Assembly: GCF_000502875.1 (NCBI RefSeq)
Contig: NZ_AYWX01000008.1
Location: 115,540-157,332 of the forward strand
DNA: 41,793 nt
Reading direction: 5' to 3'
Source of the DNA: Mesorhizobium sp. L2C084A000
GTDB lineage: Bacteria; Pseudomonadota; Alphaproteobacteria; Rhizobiales; Rhizobiaceae
Part shown: piece by piece, positions 8,778-16,282 of the stretch
Position numbering within the stretch: the stretch's first letter is position 1
Layout of the letters: each line of letters begins with the position of its first letter
Program-made: the position numbers and the translations under genes
The notes under the pieces: model-generated
What the model was told of the DNA's origin: nothing
What the model saw: only the letters and a program-made list of their open reading frames with translations
Databases searched by the model: none

Positions 8778-8883
8778 GCCGGACGACTTCTTGGTTGCGC
8801 GTCCTCGCCTTCGGCTGCGGTCGCGCGGGCGGGCATCAAGGACGGTGCTGAATTCGTCATCCCGACGATGAACTGAGCCGGAC
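8733..8883 (+). repeat. Direct duplication of the mmsA 3' end
   Basis: The 52-bp block 8733-8784, covering the last 14 mmsA codons, the stop and 7 bases beyond, recurs at 8832-8883 with one mismatch, a synonymous C-to-T change in an alanine codon. The copies are offset by exactly 99 bp. The second copy still spells GIKDGAEFVIPTMN plus stop but has no start or body of its own. Confidence 0.92.
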
Positions 8884-8902
8884 AACAAATTGGTTTGGAT
8901 TC

Positions 8903-8935
8903 AACGCTCGGGCGCTCGCGCCCGGGCGTTTTTTT
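8903..8935 (+). terminator. Intrinsic terminator of mmsA
   Basis: AACGCTCGGGCG (8903-8914) pairs with CGCCCGGGCGTT (8919-8930) around a CTCG tetraloop, with one mismatch, and runs into seven Ts. It lies after the duplicated mmsA tail and should end mmsA transcription. Confidence 0.9.
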
Positions 8936-9011
8936 GCAATCGGTGGCGACCCTATCCGTTGAACGCTAATGTGATGGAACCAAGTAGCATCTGCCGTCTT
9001 GGTTTGCAGTC

Positions 9012-9033
9012 CTGCCGCAAGGAGGTACGGCAG
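9012..9033 (+). promoter_or_regulatory. Hairpin presenting a second Shine-Dalgarno-like sequence
   Basis: CTGCCG (9012-9017) and CGGCAG (9028-9033) enclose a loop containing AAGGAGG. The stretch GCAAGGAGGT...CAGAT recurs about 61 bases later as the real initiation region of the next gene (AAGGAGG at 9080-9086). No start codon follows the first copy at a usable distance. The rest of the gap 8936-9092 shows nothing else I can name. Confidence 0.35.
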
Positions 9034-9092
9034 ATCAAGCAACGGCGCTGGCGACAGCTTCGGGGACATCGTTTGGCGCAAGGAGGTGTCAG

Positions 9093-9392
9093 ATGACCCG
9101 TCTTGTGGCAACGCTATTTTTCGCGGCGGTTTCCGCGTTTCCGGCCGCCCCGGCGATGGCAGAGCAATGCGCGGCCCGTGCGGATATGATCAAAGCGCTC
9201 GGGGAAAAATTCCACGAAAGCGAAGCGGCGCGGGGCCTGGTCAACCCGAGCCTGATTCTTGAGATATTCGTCTCCGACCAGGGCACCTGGACAATTCTTG
9301 CCACCGACACGCATGGTCAGAGCTGCGTCATCACGGCAGGCGAAGGCTGGGACGGTCCGTTGATGGCGGCGGCTGCCTTGCCCGGGACTTAA
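9093..9392 (+). CDS. Small secreted protein of unknown function
   Basis: This 99-residue protein has a Sec signal peptide (MTRLVATLFF..., cleavage likely after AMA at residue 23), so the mature protein of about 76 residues should be periplasmic or secreted. It contains two cysteines (residues 26 and 78), which could form one disulfide. The segment ILEIFVSDQGTWTILATDTHGQSCVI suggests a small beta-sheet domain. A strong AAGGAGG lies 6 bases before the ATG. It stands alone between the mmsA terminator and the convergent GntR gene. I recognise the type as a small conserved hypothetical of Mesorhizobium-like genomes but know no function. Confidence 0.75.
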   Translation: MTRLVATLFFAAVSAFPAAPAMAEQCAARADMIKALGEKFHESEAARGLVNPSLILEIFVSDQGTWTILATDTHGQSCVITAGEGWDGPLMAAAALPGT

Positions 9393-9446
9393 CCCGAGCT
9401 TCGAGGAAGCGCCAACGACGAGAGCGCAGCGGATATAAAAGGACGT

Positions 9447-10106
9447 TCAGCGCGTGGCGGCCGTCTCGGCGTGGCCGCGCAACAGCGCCATCAGGCGTTT
9501 GGCGTCCTTGGCCGCGGCCTCCTCGTCGCCGGCAAGGATTGAGCGGATCAGCGCGACATGGTGCTCGGCGGATTCGGCAAGACCGGTTTCGGCCTTGTAG
9601 CGGAACCAGAAGCGGCGGCTGTGGGTCTGCAAGGGGGCGGCCAAACGGGCGGCGAAGGGATTGTCGGCAGCCAGCGCCAGCGCTTCGTCGAGAGCCTTGT
9701 CGGCCTGGATGAAGGCAAGCACATTGCCCGAGATCACCGCTTTCTGCATGGCGAGCGCTGCTTCGTGAAACAAGTCGGCGGCTTCGCGGGTGACGAAGCG
9801 GGCGGCCGAGCGGGCGAGCACCACCTCGACGCCGCGACGTGCATCGAGGACGCGCAGCCAGTCGCCGGCATGGAGCGGGGCGATGGCGATCCCGGCGCGC
9901 GGCCTGATGTCAAGCAGCCCTTCCCAGGCCAACCGCTGGATCGCCTCGCGCACTGGTGTCCTGCCAAGCCCGAGCCTGTCGATCAGAGCGCCCTCGGTGA
10001 CGAAGCTTGCCGGGGCCAGTTCGAGCGTGACGATCATGTGCTCGAGCACATGGTAGGCCCTGGTCGCGGCCGGCTCCGTCGCGGTGCTTGCTGCCGTGGA
10101 TATCAA
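9447..10106 (-). CDS. GntR-family regulator (FCD domain), probable hydroxyproline-operon regulator
   Basis: This regulator has an N-terminal GntR winged helix (GALIDRLGLGRTPVREAIQRLAWEGLLDI) and a C-terminal all-helical FCD ligand-binding domain. The TTG at 10106 is preferred (219 residues) because AGGAGAG lies 6-8 bases upstream; the upstream ATG at 10139 would start inside the operator and has no ribosome binding site. It faces the deaminase-oxidase-epimerase operon across a 100-bp region with two perfect TGATATAT-type palindromes and a good sigma-70 promoter, so it most likely binds there and controls both itself and the operon. The inducer is inferred to be hydroxyproline or a pathway intermediate. 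FCD proteins often bind a metal and a small carboxylate. Confidence 0.86.
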   Translation of the reverse strand: MISTAASTATEPAATRAYHVLEHMIVTLELAPASFVTEGALIDRLGLGRTPVREAIQRLAWEGLLDIRPRAGIAIAPLHAGDWLRVLDARRGVEVVLARSAARFVTREAADLFHEAALAMQKAVISGNVLAFIQADKALDEALALAADNPFAARLAAPLQTHSRRFWFRYKAETGLAESAEHHVALIRSILAGDEEAAAKDAKRLMALLRGHAETAATR

Positions 10107-10117
10107 ATGCGCTCTCC

Positions 10118-10138
10118 TGATATATCTTGCATATATCA
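10118..10138. promoter_or_regulatory. Operator palindrome 1 (GntR side)
   Basis: TGATATAT (10118-10125) and ATATATCA (10131-10138) form a perfect 8-bp inverted repeat with a 5-bp spacer. It lies just upstream of the preferred GntR start and shares its half-site with operator 2, consistent with autoregulation. Confidence 0.72.
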
Positions 10139-10152
10139 TAACAGAATCCGCA

Positions 10153-10194
10153 TTGACAGCGGGTTTGTTAATAGATATACCACTGATATATCAG
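10153..10194 (+). promoter_or_regulatory. Promoter and operator 2 of the hydroxyproline operon
   Basis: A -35 element TTGACA (10153-10158) is followed after exactly 17 bp by a -10-like TATACC (10176-10181). The perfect palindrome CTGATATATCAG (10183-10194) then covers the expected transcription start. A repressor bound there would block initiation. Confidence 0.75.
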
Positions 10195-10208
10195 ATGGAG
10201 AGATGATC

Positions 10209-11102
10209 ATGTGGACCGGAGTTTTTCCTGCCGTCACGACCAAATTCACCGCGGATGATCGTCTCGATCATGCCGAGATGGAGCGCTGCTTCAGCCTGCA
10301 GATGGAGGCCGGCTGCGACGGCATCATCGTCTGCGGATCGCTCGGCGAAGGGCCGATGCTGTCGCCCGACGAGAAGATCGAGGTGCTGAAGACCGCACAG
10401 AAGGTCGCCGGCAAGAAGCCGGTGCTGCTGACCGTCAACGAGGCCGGCACACGCGAGGCGGCCAGCATCGCCAAGCGCGCGAGCCGGGAAGGCGCCAACG
10501 GCCTCATGGTCGTGCCGAGCCCGATCTACCACACCAATGCGGAAGAGACGGTTGCAGCGCTTCGTGCGGTCGCCGAGGCGGGCGACCTGCCGGTCATGAT
10601 CTACTCGAACCGGCTCGCCTACCGTGTCGACGTCACCGTCGACCAGATGGAGGAGCTGGCGTCGGACAAGCGCTTTGTCGCGATCAAGGAATCCTCCGAC
10701 GACATCCGTCGTTCGACCGAGATCATCAATCGCCTGGGCACCCGCTACGACCTGTTCACCGGCGTCGACAATCTGGCCTTCGAGGCGCTGTCGGTCGGCG
10801 CCATCGGCTGGGTCGCGGGACTGGTCACAGCCTTCCCGCGCGAGACCGTCGCCATATTCCAGCTGATGAAGCAGGGCCGCCGCGAGGAGGCGCTCGCCAT
10901 CTACCGCTGGTTCCGGCCGCTGCTCGATCTCGATGTCTCGACTTACCTGGTCCAAAACATCAAGCTTGCCGAAGTGTTCGCGATCAACACAAATGACCGC
11001 GTTCGCATGCCGCGCCAGCCGCTGTCTGGAGAGCGCCGCAAGGCTGTCGAGAAGATCGTCAAGGATGCGCTCGCCGTGCGGCCGACACTGCCGCAGTTCT
11101 GA
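10209..11102 (+). CDS. Dihydrodipicolinate synthase-family protein, probable pyrroline-4-hydroxy-2-carboxylate deaminase (HypD-like)
   Basis: This 297-residue protein has the DapA/NAL (beta/alpha)8 fold: GSLGE at residues 43-47, the tyrosine of IYSN at 132, and the Schiff-base lysine at 160 in FVAIKESSDD. The operon supplies the specific role: next to a D-amino acid oxidase-like enzyme and a hydroxyproline epimerase, this family member is expected to deaminate delta-1-pyrroline-4-hydroxy-2-carboxylate to alpha-ketoglutarate semialdehyde. The ATG at 10209 is chosen because GGAG (10197-10200) is at a good distance; the ATG at 10203 is too close. It follows the promoter-operator region directly and is first in the operon. 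Another aldolase or lyase role within the family is possible but less likely. Confidence 0.82.
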   Translation: MWTGVFPAVTTKFTADDRLDHAEMERCFSLQMEAGCDGIIVCGSLGEGPMLSPDEKIEVLKTAQKVAGKKPVLLTVNEAGTREAASIAKRASREGANGLMVVPSPIYHTNAEETVAALRAVAEAGDLPVMIYSNRLAYRVDVTVDQMEELASDKRFVAIKESSDDIRRSTEIINRLGTRYDLFTGVDNLAFEALSVGAIGWVAGLVTAFPRETVAIFQLMKQGRREEALAIYRWFRPLLDLDVSTYLVQNIKLAEVFAINTNDRVRMPRQPLSGERRKAVEKIVKDALAVRPTLPQF

Positions 11103-11161
11103 GCTGGTATGAAGCGAGCGGGGCGGAGACTGGGACATGCATGCAGGGGTGACGTACAAAG

Positions 11162-12412
11162 ATGAATAGCGATGTTCCAATCGACATCGCCATCATCGGT
11201 GGCGGCATCATCGGCATCTGTGCCGCTGCGTCTCTCGCCGAGGCCGGACGCAGGGCCACCGTCTTCGACCGCACCGGCATTTGCGAGGAGACGAGCTCCG
11301 GCAATGCCGCCGCCTTCGCGTTCTCCGACGTGCTGCCGCTGGCCCACAAGGGCATGATCCGGCAGCTGCCGAAATGGCTGGCCGATCCGCTTGGCCCGCT
11401 CAGCATTCCGCCCGCCCATCTGCCGAGGCTTCTGCCCTGGCTAATCCGCTTCTGGCGCGCCGGGGCGCCCGGGAAATACGAGGCGAGCCTTGCCGCTCAG
11501 GCGGGCATGATGAAGCTCGCCGAGGCGGAGTGGATGGGCTTGCTCGATCGCTCCGGTACGCGGTCGATGCTGCGCGAGGACGGTTCACTGGAGCTCTATG
11601 AAAGCGAAGCCGAATTTCAGGCCGGGCTGCCTGGCTGGGCGGCGCGTGAGCGTTTCGGCATCGGTTTCCGCCATGTCGAGGGCGAGGAACTGGCCGCCTT
11701 GCAGCCGGGGCTGTCGCCGCGCTTCATCAAAGGCACGTTCGTGCCGGGATGGAAGACGGTCGCCGACCCGAAACTGCTGGGCAAGGCGGTGTGGGCCTAT
11801 GCGCAGGCCAAGGGCGCCCGCTTTGAGCTGGCCCGGATCAGCCAAGTCGCGGCGGATCAGGATGGTGCGACGCTGACGTTGGCAGACGGCACCACAAGGC
11901 AGGCGCGACAACTTGTCGTCGCCGCCGGCGCATGGTCGCATCTGCTGGCGCGGCAGCTCGGCGATCGCATTCCGCTGGAGACCGAGCGCGGCTACAACAC
12001 CACGTTGCCGACGAGTGCCTTCGACGTGAAGCGGATGCTGATCTTCTCCGGCCATGGTTTCGTCGTCACGCCGCTCGAAACGGGCCTGCGTGTCGGTGGC
12101 GCCGTTGAACTCGGCGGCATCGAGCGGCCGCCCAATTATGCCAGGTCGAAAGCGCTGCTGCGGAAGGCACAGAAATTCTTGCCGGGGCTCGATCCCTCGG
12201 GTGGGCGCGAATGGATGGGGTTCCGCCCCTCGCTGCCGGATTCAGTGCCCGTCATCGGCGGCGCGCCGGGAAAGCGGTCGGTGGTCTATGCCTTCGGCCA
12301 TGGCCATCTCGGCCTGACCCAGGCGGCGGCCACCGGACGGTTGATCAGGGATCTTGTCCTGGGGCAGACTCCACCGATCGATCTGGCCCCCTTCAGTCCG
12401 CAACGATTTTGA
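11162..12412 (+). CDS. FAD-dependent D-amino acid oxidase/dehydrogenase, probable cis-4-hydroxy-D-proline oxidase (HypO-like)
   Basis: This 416-residue flavoprotein of the DAO family has an N-terminal FAD-binding GGGIIG at residues 13-18, EETSSGNAAAF near residue 42, and C-terminal GFRPSLPDSVPVIG and FGHGHLGLTQAAATG segments. It resembles the DadA-type enzyme at 1965 in layout but is clearly diverged. In this operon the expected reaction is oxidation of cis-4-hydroxy-D-proline, made by the epimerase, to delta-1-pyrroline-4-hydroxy-2-carboxylate, the substrate of the preceding deaminase. The gene starts 59 bp after the deaminase stop and ends 31 bp before the epimerase. The flavoprotein family is certain; the substrate is inferred from context. 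Confidence 0.85.
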   Translation: MNSDVPIDIAIIGGGIIGICAAASLAEAGRRATVFDRTGICEETSSGNAAAFAFSDVLPLAHKGMIRQLPKWLADPLGPLSIPPAHLPRLLPWLIRFWRAGAPGKYEASLAAQAGMMKLAEAEWMGLLDRSGTRSMLREDGSLELYESEAEFQAGLPGWAARERFGIGFRHVEGEELAALQPGLSPRFIKGTFVPGWKTVADPKLLGKAVWAYAQAKGARFELARISQVAADQDGATLTLADGTTRQARQLVVAAGAWSHLLARQLGDRIPLETERGYNTTLPTSAFDVKRMLIFSGHGFVVTPLETGLRVGGAVELGGIERPPNYARSKALLRKAQKFLPGLDPSGGREWMGFRPSLPDSVPVIGGAPGKRSVVYAFGHGHLGLTQAAATGRLIRDLVLGQTPPIDLAPFSPQRF

Positions 12413-12443
12413 TTTTTCGGGTTTTTGATTTTCGAGGAGCGTC

Positions 12444-13445
12444 ATGGCCAAGAAATCCTTCTTCTGCATAGACGGCCACACCTGCGGCAATCCGGTGCGG
12501 CTGGTCGCTGGCGGCGGCCCGCTGCTGCAGGGCGCGACTATGATGGAGCGGCGTGCGCATTTTCTGGCCGAGTATGACTGGATCCGCACCGGACTGATGT
12601 TCGAGCCGCGCGGCCACGACGTGATGTCCGGCTCGATCCTCTATCCGCCGACGCGCGAGGATTGCGATATCGCCATCCTGTTCATCGAAACCTCCGGCTG
12701 CCTGCCGATGTGTGGGCATGGCACCATTGGTACGGTGACGATGGCCATCGAACACGGACTGATCAAGCCGAAGACGCCGGGCGTGCTTCGGCTCGACACG
12801 CCGGCCGGCCTTGTCATCGCCGAATACAAACAGGTCGGCGACTATGTCGAGGAGGTGCGCATCACCAATGTGCCGTCCTTCCTCCATGCCGAGGGGCTGA
12901 CGGTCGAATGCCCTGGGCTCGGCGAAATCACCGTCGATGTCGCCTATGGCGGCAACTTCTACGCCATCGTCGAGCCGCAGGAGAACTATCGCGACATGGC
13001 CGATTATTCGGCGGGCGACTTCATCGCCTGGAGCCCGGTGGTGCGCCAGCGGCTCAACGAGAAATATTCCTTCGTCCATCCCGAGAACCCTGGCATCAAC
13101 CGGCTGTCGCACATGCTGTGGACCGGTGCGCCGACGGTGGATGGCGCGGATGCCCGCAATGCCGTGTTCTACGGCGACAAGGCGATCGACCGCTCGCCCT
13201 GCGGCACCGGCACCTCGGCGCGCATGGCGCAGCTTCATGCCAAGGGCAAACTCAAGGCCGGCGACAGCTTCGTCCATGAATCGATCATCGGTTCGCTGTT
13301 CAAGGGCAAGGTCGAAAAGGATGTCAGCGTGGCCGGCAAGCCGGCCATCATTCCCTCGATCGGCGGCTGGGCGCGGATGACCGGACTGAACACCATCTTC
13401 ATCGACGACCGCGACCCGTTCGCTCACGGATTTGTTGTCAAGTGA
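12444..13445 (+). CDS. hypRE: 4-hydroxyproline 2-epimerase
   Basis: This 333-residue member of the proline racemase family converts trans-4-hydroxy-L-proline to cis-4-hydroxy-D-proline by two-base catalysis. Both catalytic cysteines are present: Cys90 in PMCGHGTIG and Cys253 in SPCGTGTSAR. This separates it from the dehydratase members, which have threonine at the second... or otherwise replaced first cysteine position, and it makes true epimerase activity likely. A GGAG-type site (GAGGAG, about 12434-12439) precedes the ATG. It is the last gene of the operon; no alpha-ketoglutarate semialdehyde dehydrogenase follows, so the final pathway step must be encoded elsewhere. Proline racemase activity is the main alternative, but the hydroxyproline operon argues against it. 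Confidence 0.9.
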   Translation: MAKKSFFCIDGHTCGNPVRLVAGGGPLLQGATMMERRAHFLAEYDWIRTGLMFEPRGHDVMSGSILYPPTREDCDIAILFIETSGCLPMCGHGTIGTVTMAIEHGLIKPKTPGVLRLDTPAGLVIAEYKQVGDYVEEVRITNVPSFLHAEGLTVECPGLGEITVDVAYGGNFYAIVEPQENYRDMADYSAGDFIAWSPVVRQRLNEKYSFVHPENPGINRLSHMLWTGAPTVDGADARNAVFYGDKAIDRSPCGTGTSARMAQLHAKGKLKAGDSFVHESIIGSLFKGKVEKDVSVAGKPAIIPSIGGWARMTGLNTIFIDDRDPFAHGFVVK

Positions 13446-13779
13446 TGGGGATCCTGACCTTGCGGAAAGCAACGGCTTGAAAAATGGATCGTGCCAAAAA
13501 CGCAAGGATTCCTTTCATCACCTAATTTTGACGGCGATTTCTTCGAAACGGAGCGCATGATGCGGTCGAATCGTCAAAGACATTGCGTTATGCCAATGGT
13601 AGGGTCCGCGATAGTCCAGGGGCTGGATGATGGAAAACGGGCAATCGGACAGCGTGCTTCGAAAACACGCATGACGATTGAAAAATGACGTTGCAATCCG
13701 GGCTCGAAACTTTACGACTAGGGGAAATACGAAAAGGAATGCGTCTGCATGGGCGACATTCCAGGGGAGCCATGTACAC
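13446..13779 (+). other. 334-bp intergenic region upstream of livH
   Basis: No coding sequence is supported here. The stretch is less GC-rich than its surroundings and should contain the liv promoter, but I cannot pick a convincing -35/-10 pair. No clear terminator hairpin for the hydroxyproline operon is visible. AGGGGAG at 13763-13769 is the likely ribosome binding site of livH. Confidence 0.5.
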
Positions 13780-14682
13780 ATGCAGTATTTTGTCCAGCAG
13801 CTTATCAACGGGCTGACGCTGGGATCGATCTATGGGCTGATCGCGATCGGCTACACGATGGTCTACGGCATCATCGGCATGATCAATTTCGCCCATGGCG
13901 ACATCTTCATGGTGGGTGCCTTCACGGCACTGATCGTCTTCCTCGCCCTTGGCGCGCTGTTCTATTCGGTGCCGGTTGTGCTGGCGCTGCTGATCATGAT
14001 GATCGTGGCGATGCTGCTCACCAGCCTCTATAACTGGACGATCGAAAAGGTCGCCTACCGGCCGTTGCGCGGTTCGTTCCGACTGGCCCCGCTGATCACT
14101 GCCATCGGCATGTCGATCGCGCTGTCGAACTTCGTCCAGGTGACGCAGGGTCCACGCAACAAGCCGATCCCGCCGATGGTCAGCCAGGTTTACAACATCA
14201 ACGGCATCAGCGTGTCGCTGAAGCAGATCATCATCGTCGTCGTCACGGCGCTGCTGCTGGCGCTGTTCTGGTATCTGGTCAACAAGACCTCGCTCGGGCG
14301 AGCGCAACGGGCCTGTGAGCAGGACCGCAAGATGGCGGCGCTGCTCGGCATCGATGTCGACCGTACCATCTCGATCACCTTCATCATGGGTGCGGCCCTT
14401 GCCGCGGTCGCCGGCACTTTGTTCCTGATGTATTACGGCGTCATTGCCTTCTCGGATGGCTTCACGCCGGGCGTGAAGGCCTTCACGGCGGCGGTGCTGG
14501 GCGGCATTGGTTCGCTGCCTGGGGCGGTGGTCGGCGGGCTGATGATCGGCTTCATCGAGAGCATGTGGTCGGCCTATTTCTCGATCGACTACAAGGACGT
14601 CGCGGCGTTCTCGATCCTGGCCATCGTGCTGATCTTCCTGCCTTCCGGCATATTGGGCCGGCCAGAAGTCGAAAAGGTCTGA
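13780..14682 (+). CDS. livH: Branched-chain amino acid ABC transporter, permease LivH
   Basis: This 300-residue inner-membrane permease starts MQYFVQQLINGLTLGSIYGL, the classic LivH N-terminus, and has about eight hydrophobic segments. The EQDRKMAALLGIDVDRTI segment near residue 180 is the cytoplasmic loop that contacts the ATPases. The ATG at 13780 is chosen because it gives the normal family start and follows AGGGGAG; the frame is open 34 codons further upstream, but that extension is not conserved-looking. It is the first gene of livH-livM-livG-livF with a livM start 4 bp downstream. The system imports branched-chain or related amino acids. Confidence 0.94.
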   Translation: MQYFVQQLINGLTLGSIYGLIAIGYTMVYGIIGMINFAHGDIFMVGAFTALIVFLALGALFYSVPVVLALLIMMIVAMLLTSLYNWTIEKVAYRPLRGSFRLAPLITAIGMSIALSNFVQVTQGPRNKPIPPMVSQVYNINGISVSLKQIIIVVVTALLLALFWYLVNKTSLGRAQRACEQDRKMAALLGIDVDRTISITFIMGAALAAVAGTLFLMYYGVIAFSDGFTPGVKAFTAAVLGGIGSLPGAVVGGLMIGFIESMWSAYFSIDYKDVAAFSILAIVLIFLPSGILGRPEVEKV

Positions 14683-14686
14683 GACT

Positions 14687-16282
14687 ATGGCCGTCACCGT
14701 ATCTCCGGAGCGCGACACCGTCGCCACCCCCATGCAGCGCGCGTTGCGCGAGGCACTTTATGCCGCTGCCATATCGTTCGGCCTGTTCGTGCTGTTCATC
14801 GGCCTGAAGACCGGCCAGAACATTTCCAATGAACTGGTCCTGACGACACGCTGGGGCCTGCTTGCCGCCGTGGTGATCGCCACGGCTGTCGGGCGCTTCC
14901 TCTATGTCGCTTATGGCCAGCCCTTCCTCGCCAACCAGAAGATCACCGACGTCGCCACCGGCCTGCTGCCGGCCAGCGTGGCGTCACGCTTCTTCCAGTT
15001 GCCGGCCTTCATCGTGGCCTTGGTCGCGGCGGTGGTGTTGTTTGCGGTCAACAGCTCTCTCGTCGGATGGGTGGGAGCCGAGCCGGCGGGCTATCTGCAG
15101 TTCCTGCGCGCCCTGGCAGTCATCTATGTGCTGGCCTGCGTGATCTATTATTTCCGGGGCTTCATCCATGCTAACTTCACCAAACTCGGCATTGCCGCGC
15201 TGATCCTCTATCCGATCCTGGTAGTGGCGATCCTGTCGCTGATGTCCTGGTCGTTCGTCGGCGGTCTGCAAGGTTCGCTGAAATGGGTCGACAATTTCGG
15301 CATCCAGATCCTGATCTATGTGATGCTGGCCTGGGGCCTGAACATTGTCGTCGGCCTCGCCGGCCTGCTCGACCTCGGTTATGTCGCTTTCTACGCGGTC
15401 GGCGCCTATGCCTATGCGCTGCTCGGCACGCAATATGGCCTGTCGTTCTGGATCCTTTTGCCGGCCGCCGGCGCCATGGCCGCCTTCTGGGGCGTGCTGC
15501 TCGGTTTTCCGGTGCTGCGCCTGCGTGGCGACTATCTGGCGATCGTCACCTTGGCTTTCGGTGAGATCATCCGCCTGGTCCTGATCAACTGGCGTGAGGT
15601 CACCAACGGTTCGGCCGGTATTTCCGGCATTCCGAAGGTCACCTTCTTCGGCCTGATGACCTTCAACGTGTCGGACCCCAATTACATCGCCAAGGTGCTG
15701 CATCTCGCGACATCGAGCGCCTACTACAAGATCTTCCTCTATTACCTGATCCTGGCGCTGGCGCTGCTGACAGCCTTCGTTACCATCCGGCTGCGGCGCA
15801 TGCCGGTCGGCCGTGCCTGGGAAGCGTTGCGGGAGGACGAGATCGCCTGCCGTTCGCTCGGCATCAACACCACCACTACGAAGCTTACAGCCTTTGCCAC
15901 GGGTGCGATGTTCGGCGGCTTCGCCGGCGCGTTCTTCGCCGCACGGCAGGGCTTCGTCAGCCCGGAATCCTTCGTCTTCCTGGAATCGGCCATCATCCTG
16001 GCCATCGTCGTTCTCGGTGGCATGGGCTCGCTGGTCGGCATCGCGGTCGCCGCAATGGTGATGATCGGCGGTACCGAGGCGTTGCGCGAACTCGACTTCC
16101 TCAAGCAGGTCTTCGGACCGGACTTCACACCGGAACTCTACCGCATGCTTCTGTTCGGCATGGCCATGGTCATCGTCATGCTGTGGAAGCCGCGCGGCTT
16201 CGTCGGCAGTCGTGAACCAACCGCCTTCCTCAAGGAGCGAAAGGCTGTCTCAAGCTCCTTCACCAAGGAAGGACACGGCTGA
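14687..16282 (+). CDS. livM: Branched-chain amino acid ABC transporter, permease LivM
   Basis: This 531-residue permease is longer than the ~300-420 residues of many LivM proteins, because the N-terminal ~200 residues add several hydrophobic segments (for example AAISFGLFVLFIGL and FIVALVAAVVLFAV). The conserved permease core begins near residue 205 with ILIYVMLAWGLNIVVGLAGL and includes the coupling loop EALREDEIACRSLGIN near residue 382. A long N-terminal extension of this sort is common in rhizobial LivM. The stop overlaps the livG start by 1 bp, indicating tight coupling. It forms the inner-membrane channel with LivH. Confidence 0.93.
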   Translation: MAVTVSPERDTVATPMQRALREALYAAAISFGLFVLFIGLKTGQNISNELVLTTRWGLLAAVVIATAVGRFLYVAYGQPFLANQKITDVATGLLPASVASRFFQLPAFIVALVAAVVLFAVNSSLVGWVGAEPAGYLQFLRALAVIYVLACVIYYFRGFIHANFTKLGIAALILYPILVVAILSLMSWSFVGGLQGSLKWVDNFGIQILIYVMLAWGLNIVVGLAGLLDLGYVAFYAVGAYAYALLGTQYGLSFWILLPAAGAMAAFWGVLLGFPVLRLRGDYLAIVTLAFGEIIRLVLINWREVTNGSAGISGIPKVTFFGLMTFNVSDPNYIAKVLHLATSSAYYKIFLYYLILALALLTAFVTIRLRRMPVGRAWEALREDEIACRSLGINTTTTKLTAFATGAMFGGFAGAFFAARQGFVSPESFVFLESAIILAIVVLGGMGSLVGIAVAAMVMIGGTEALRELDFLKQVFGPDFTPELYRMLLFGMAMVIVMLWKPRGFVGSREPTAFLKERKAVSSSFTKEGHG

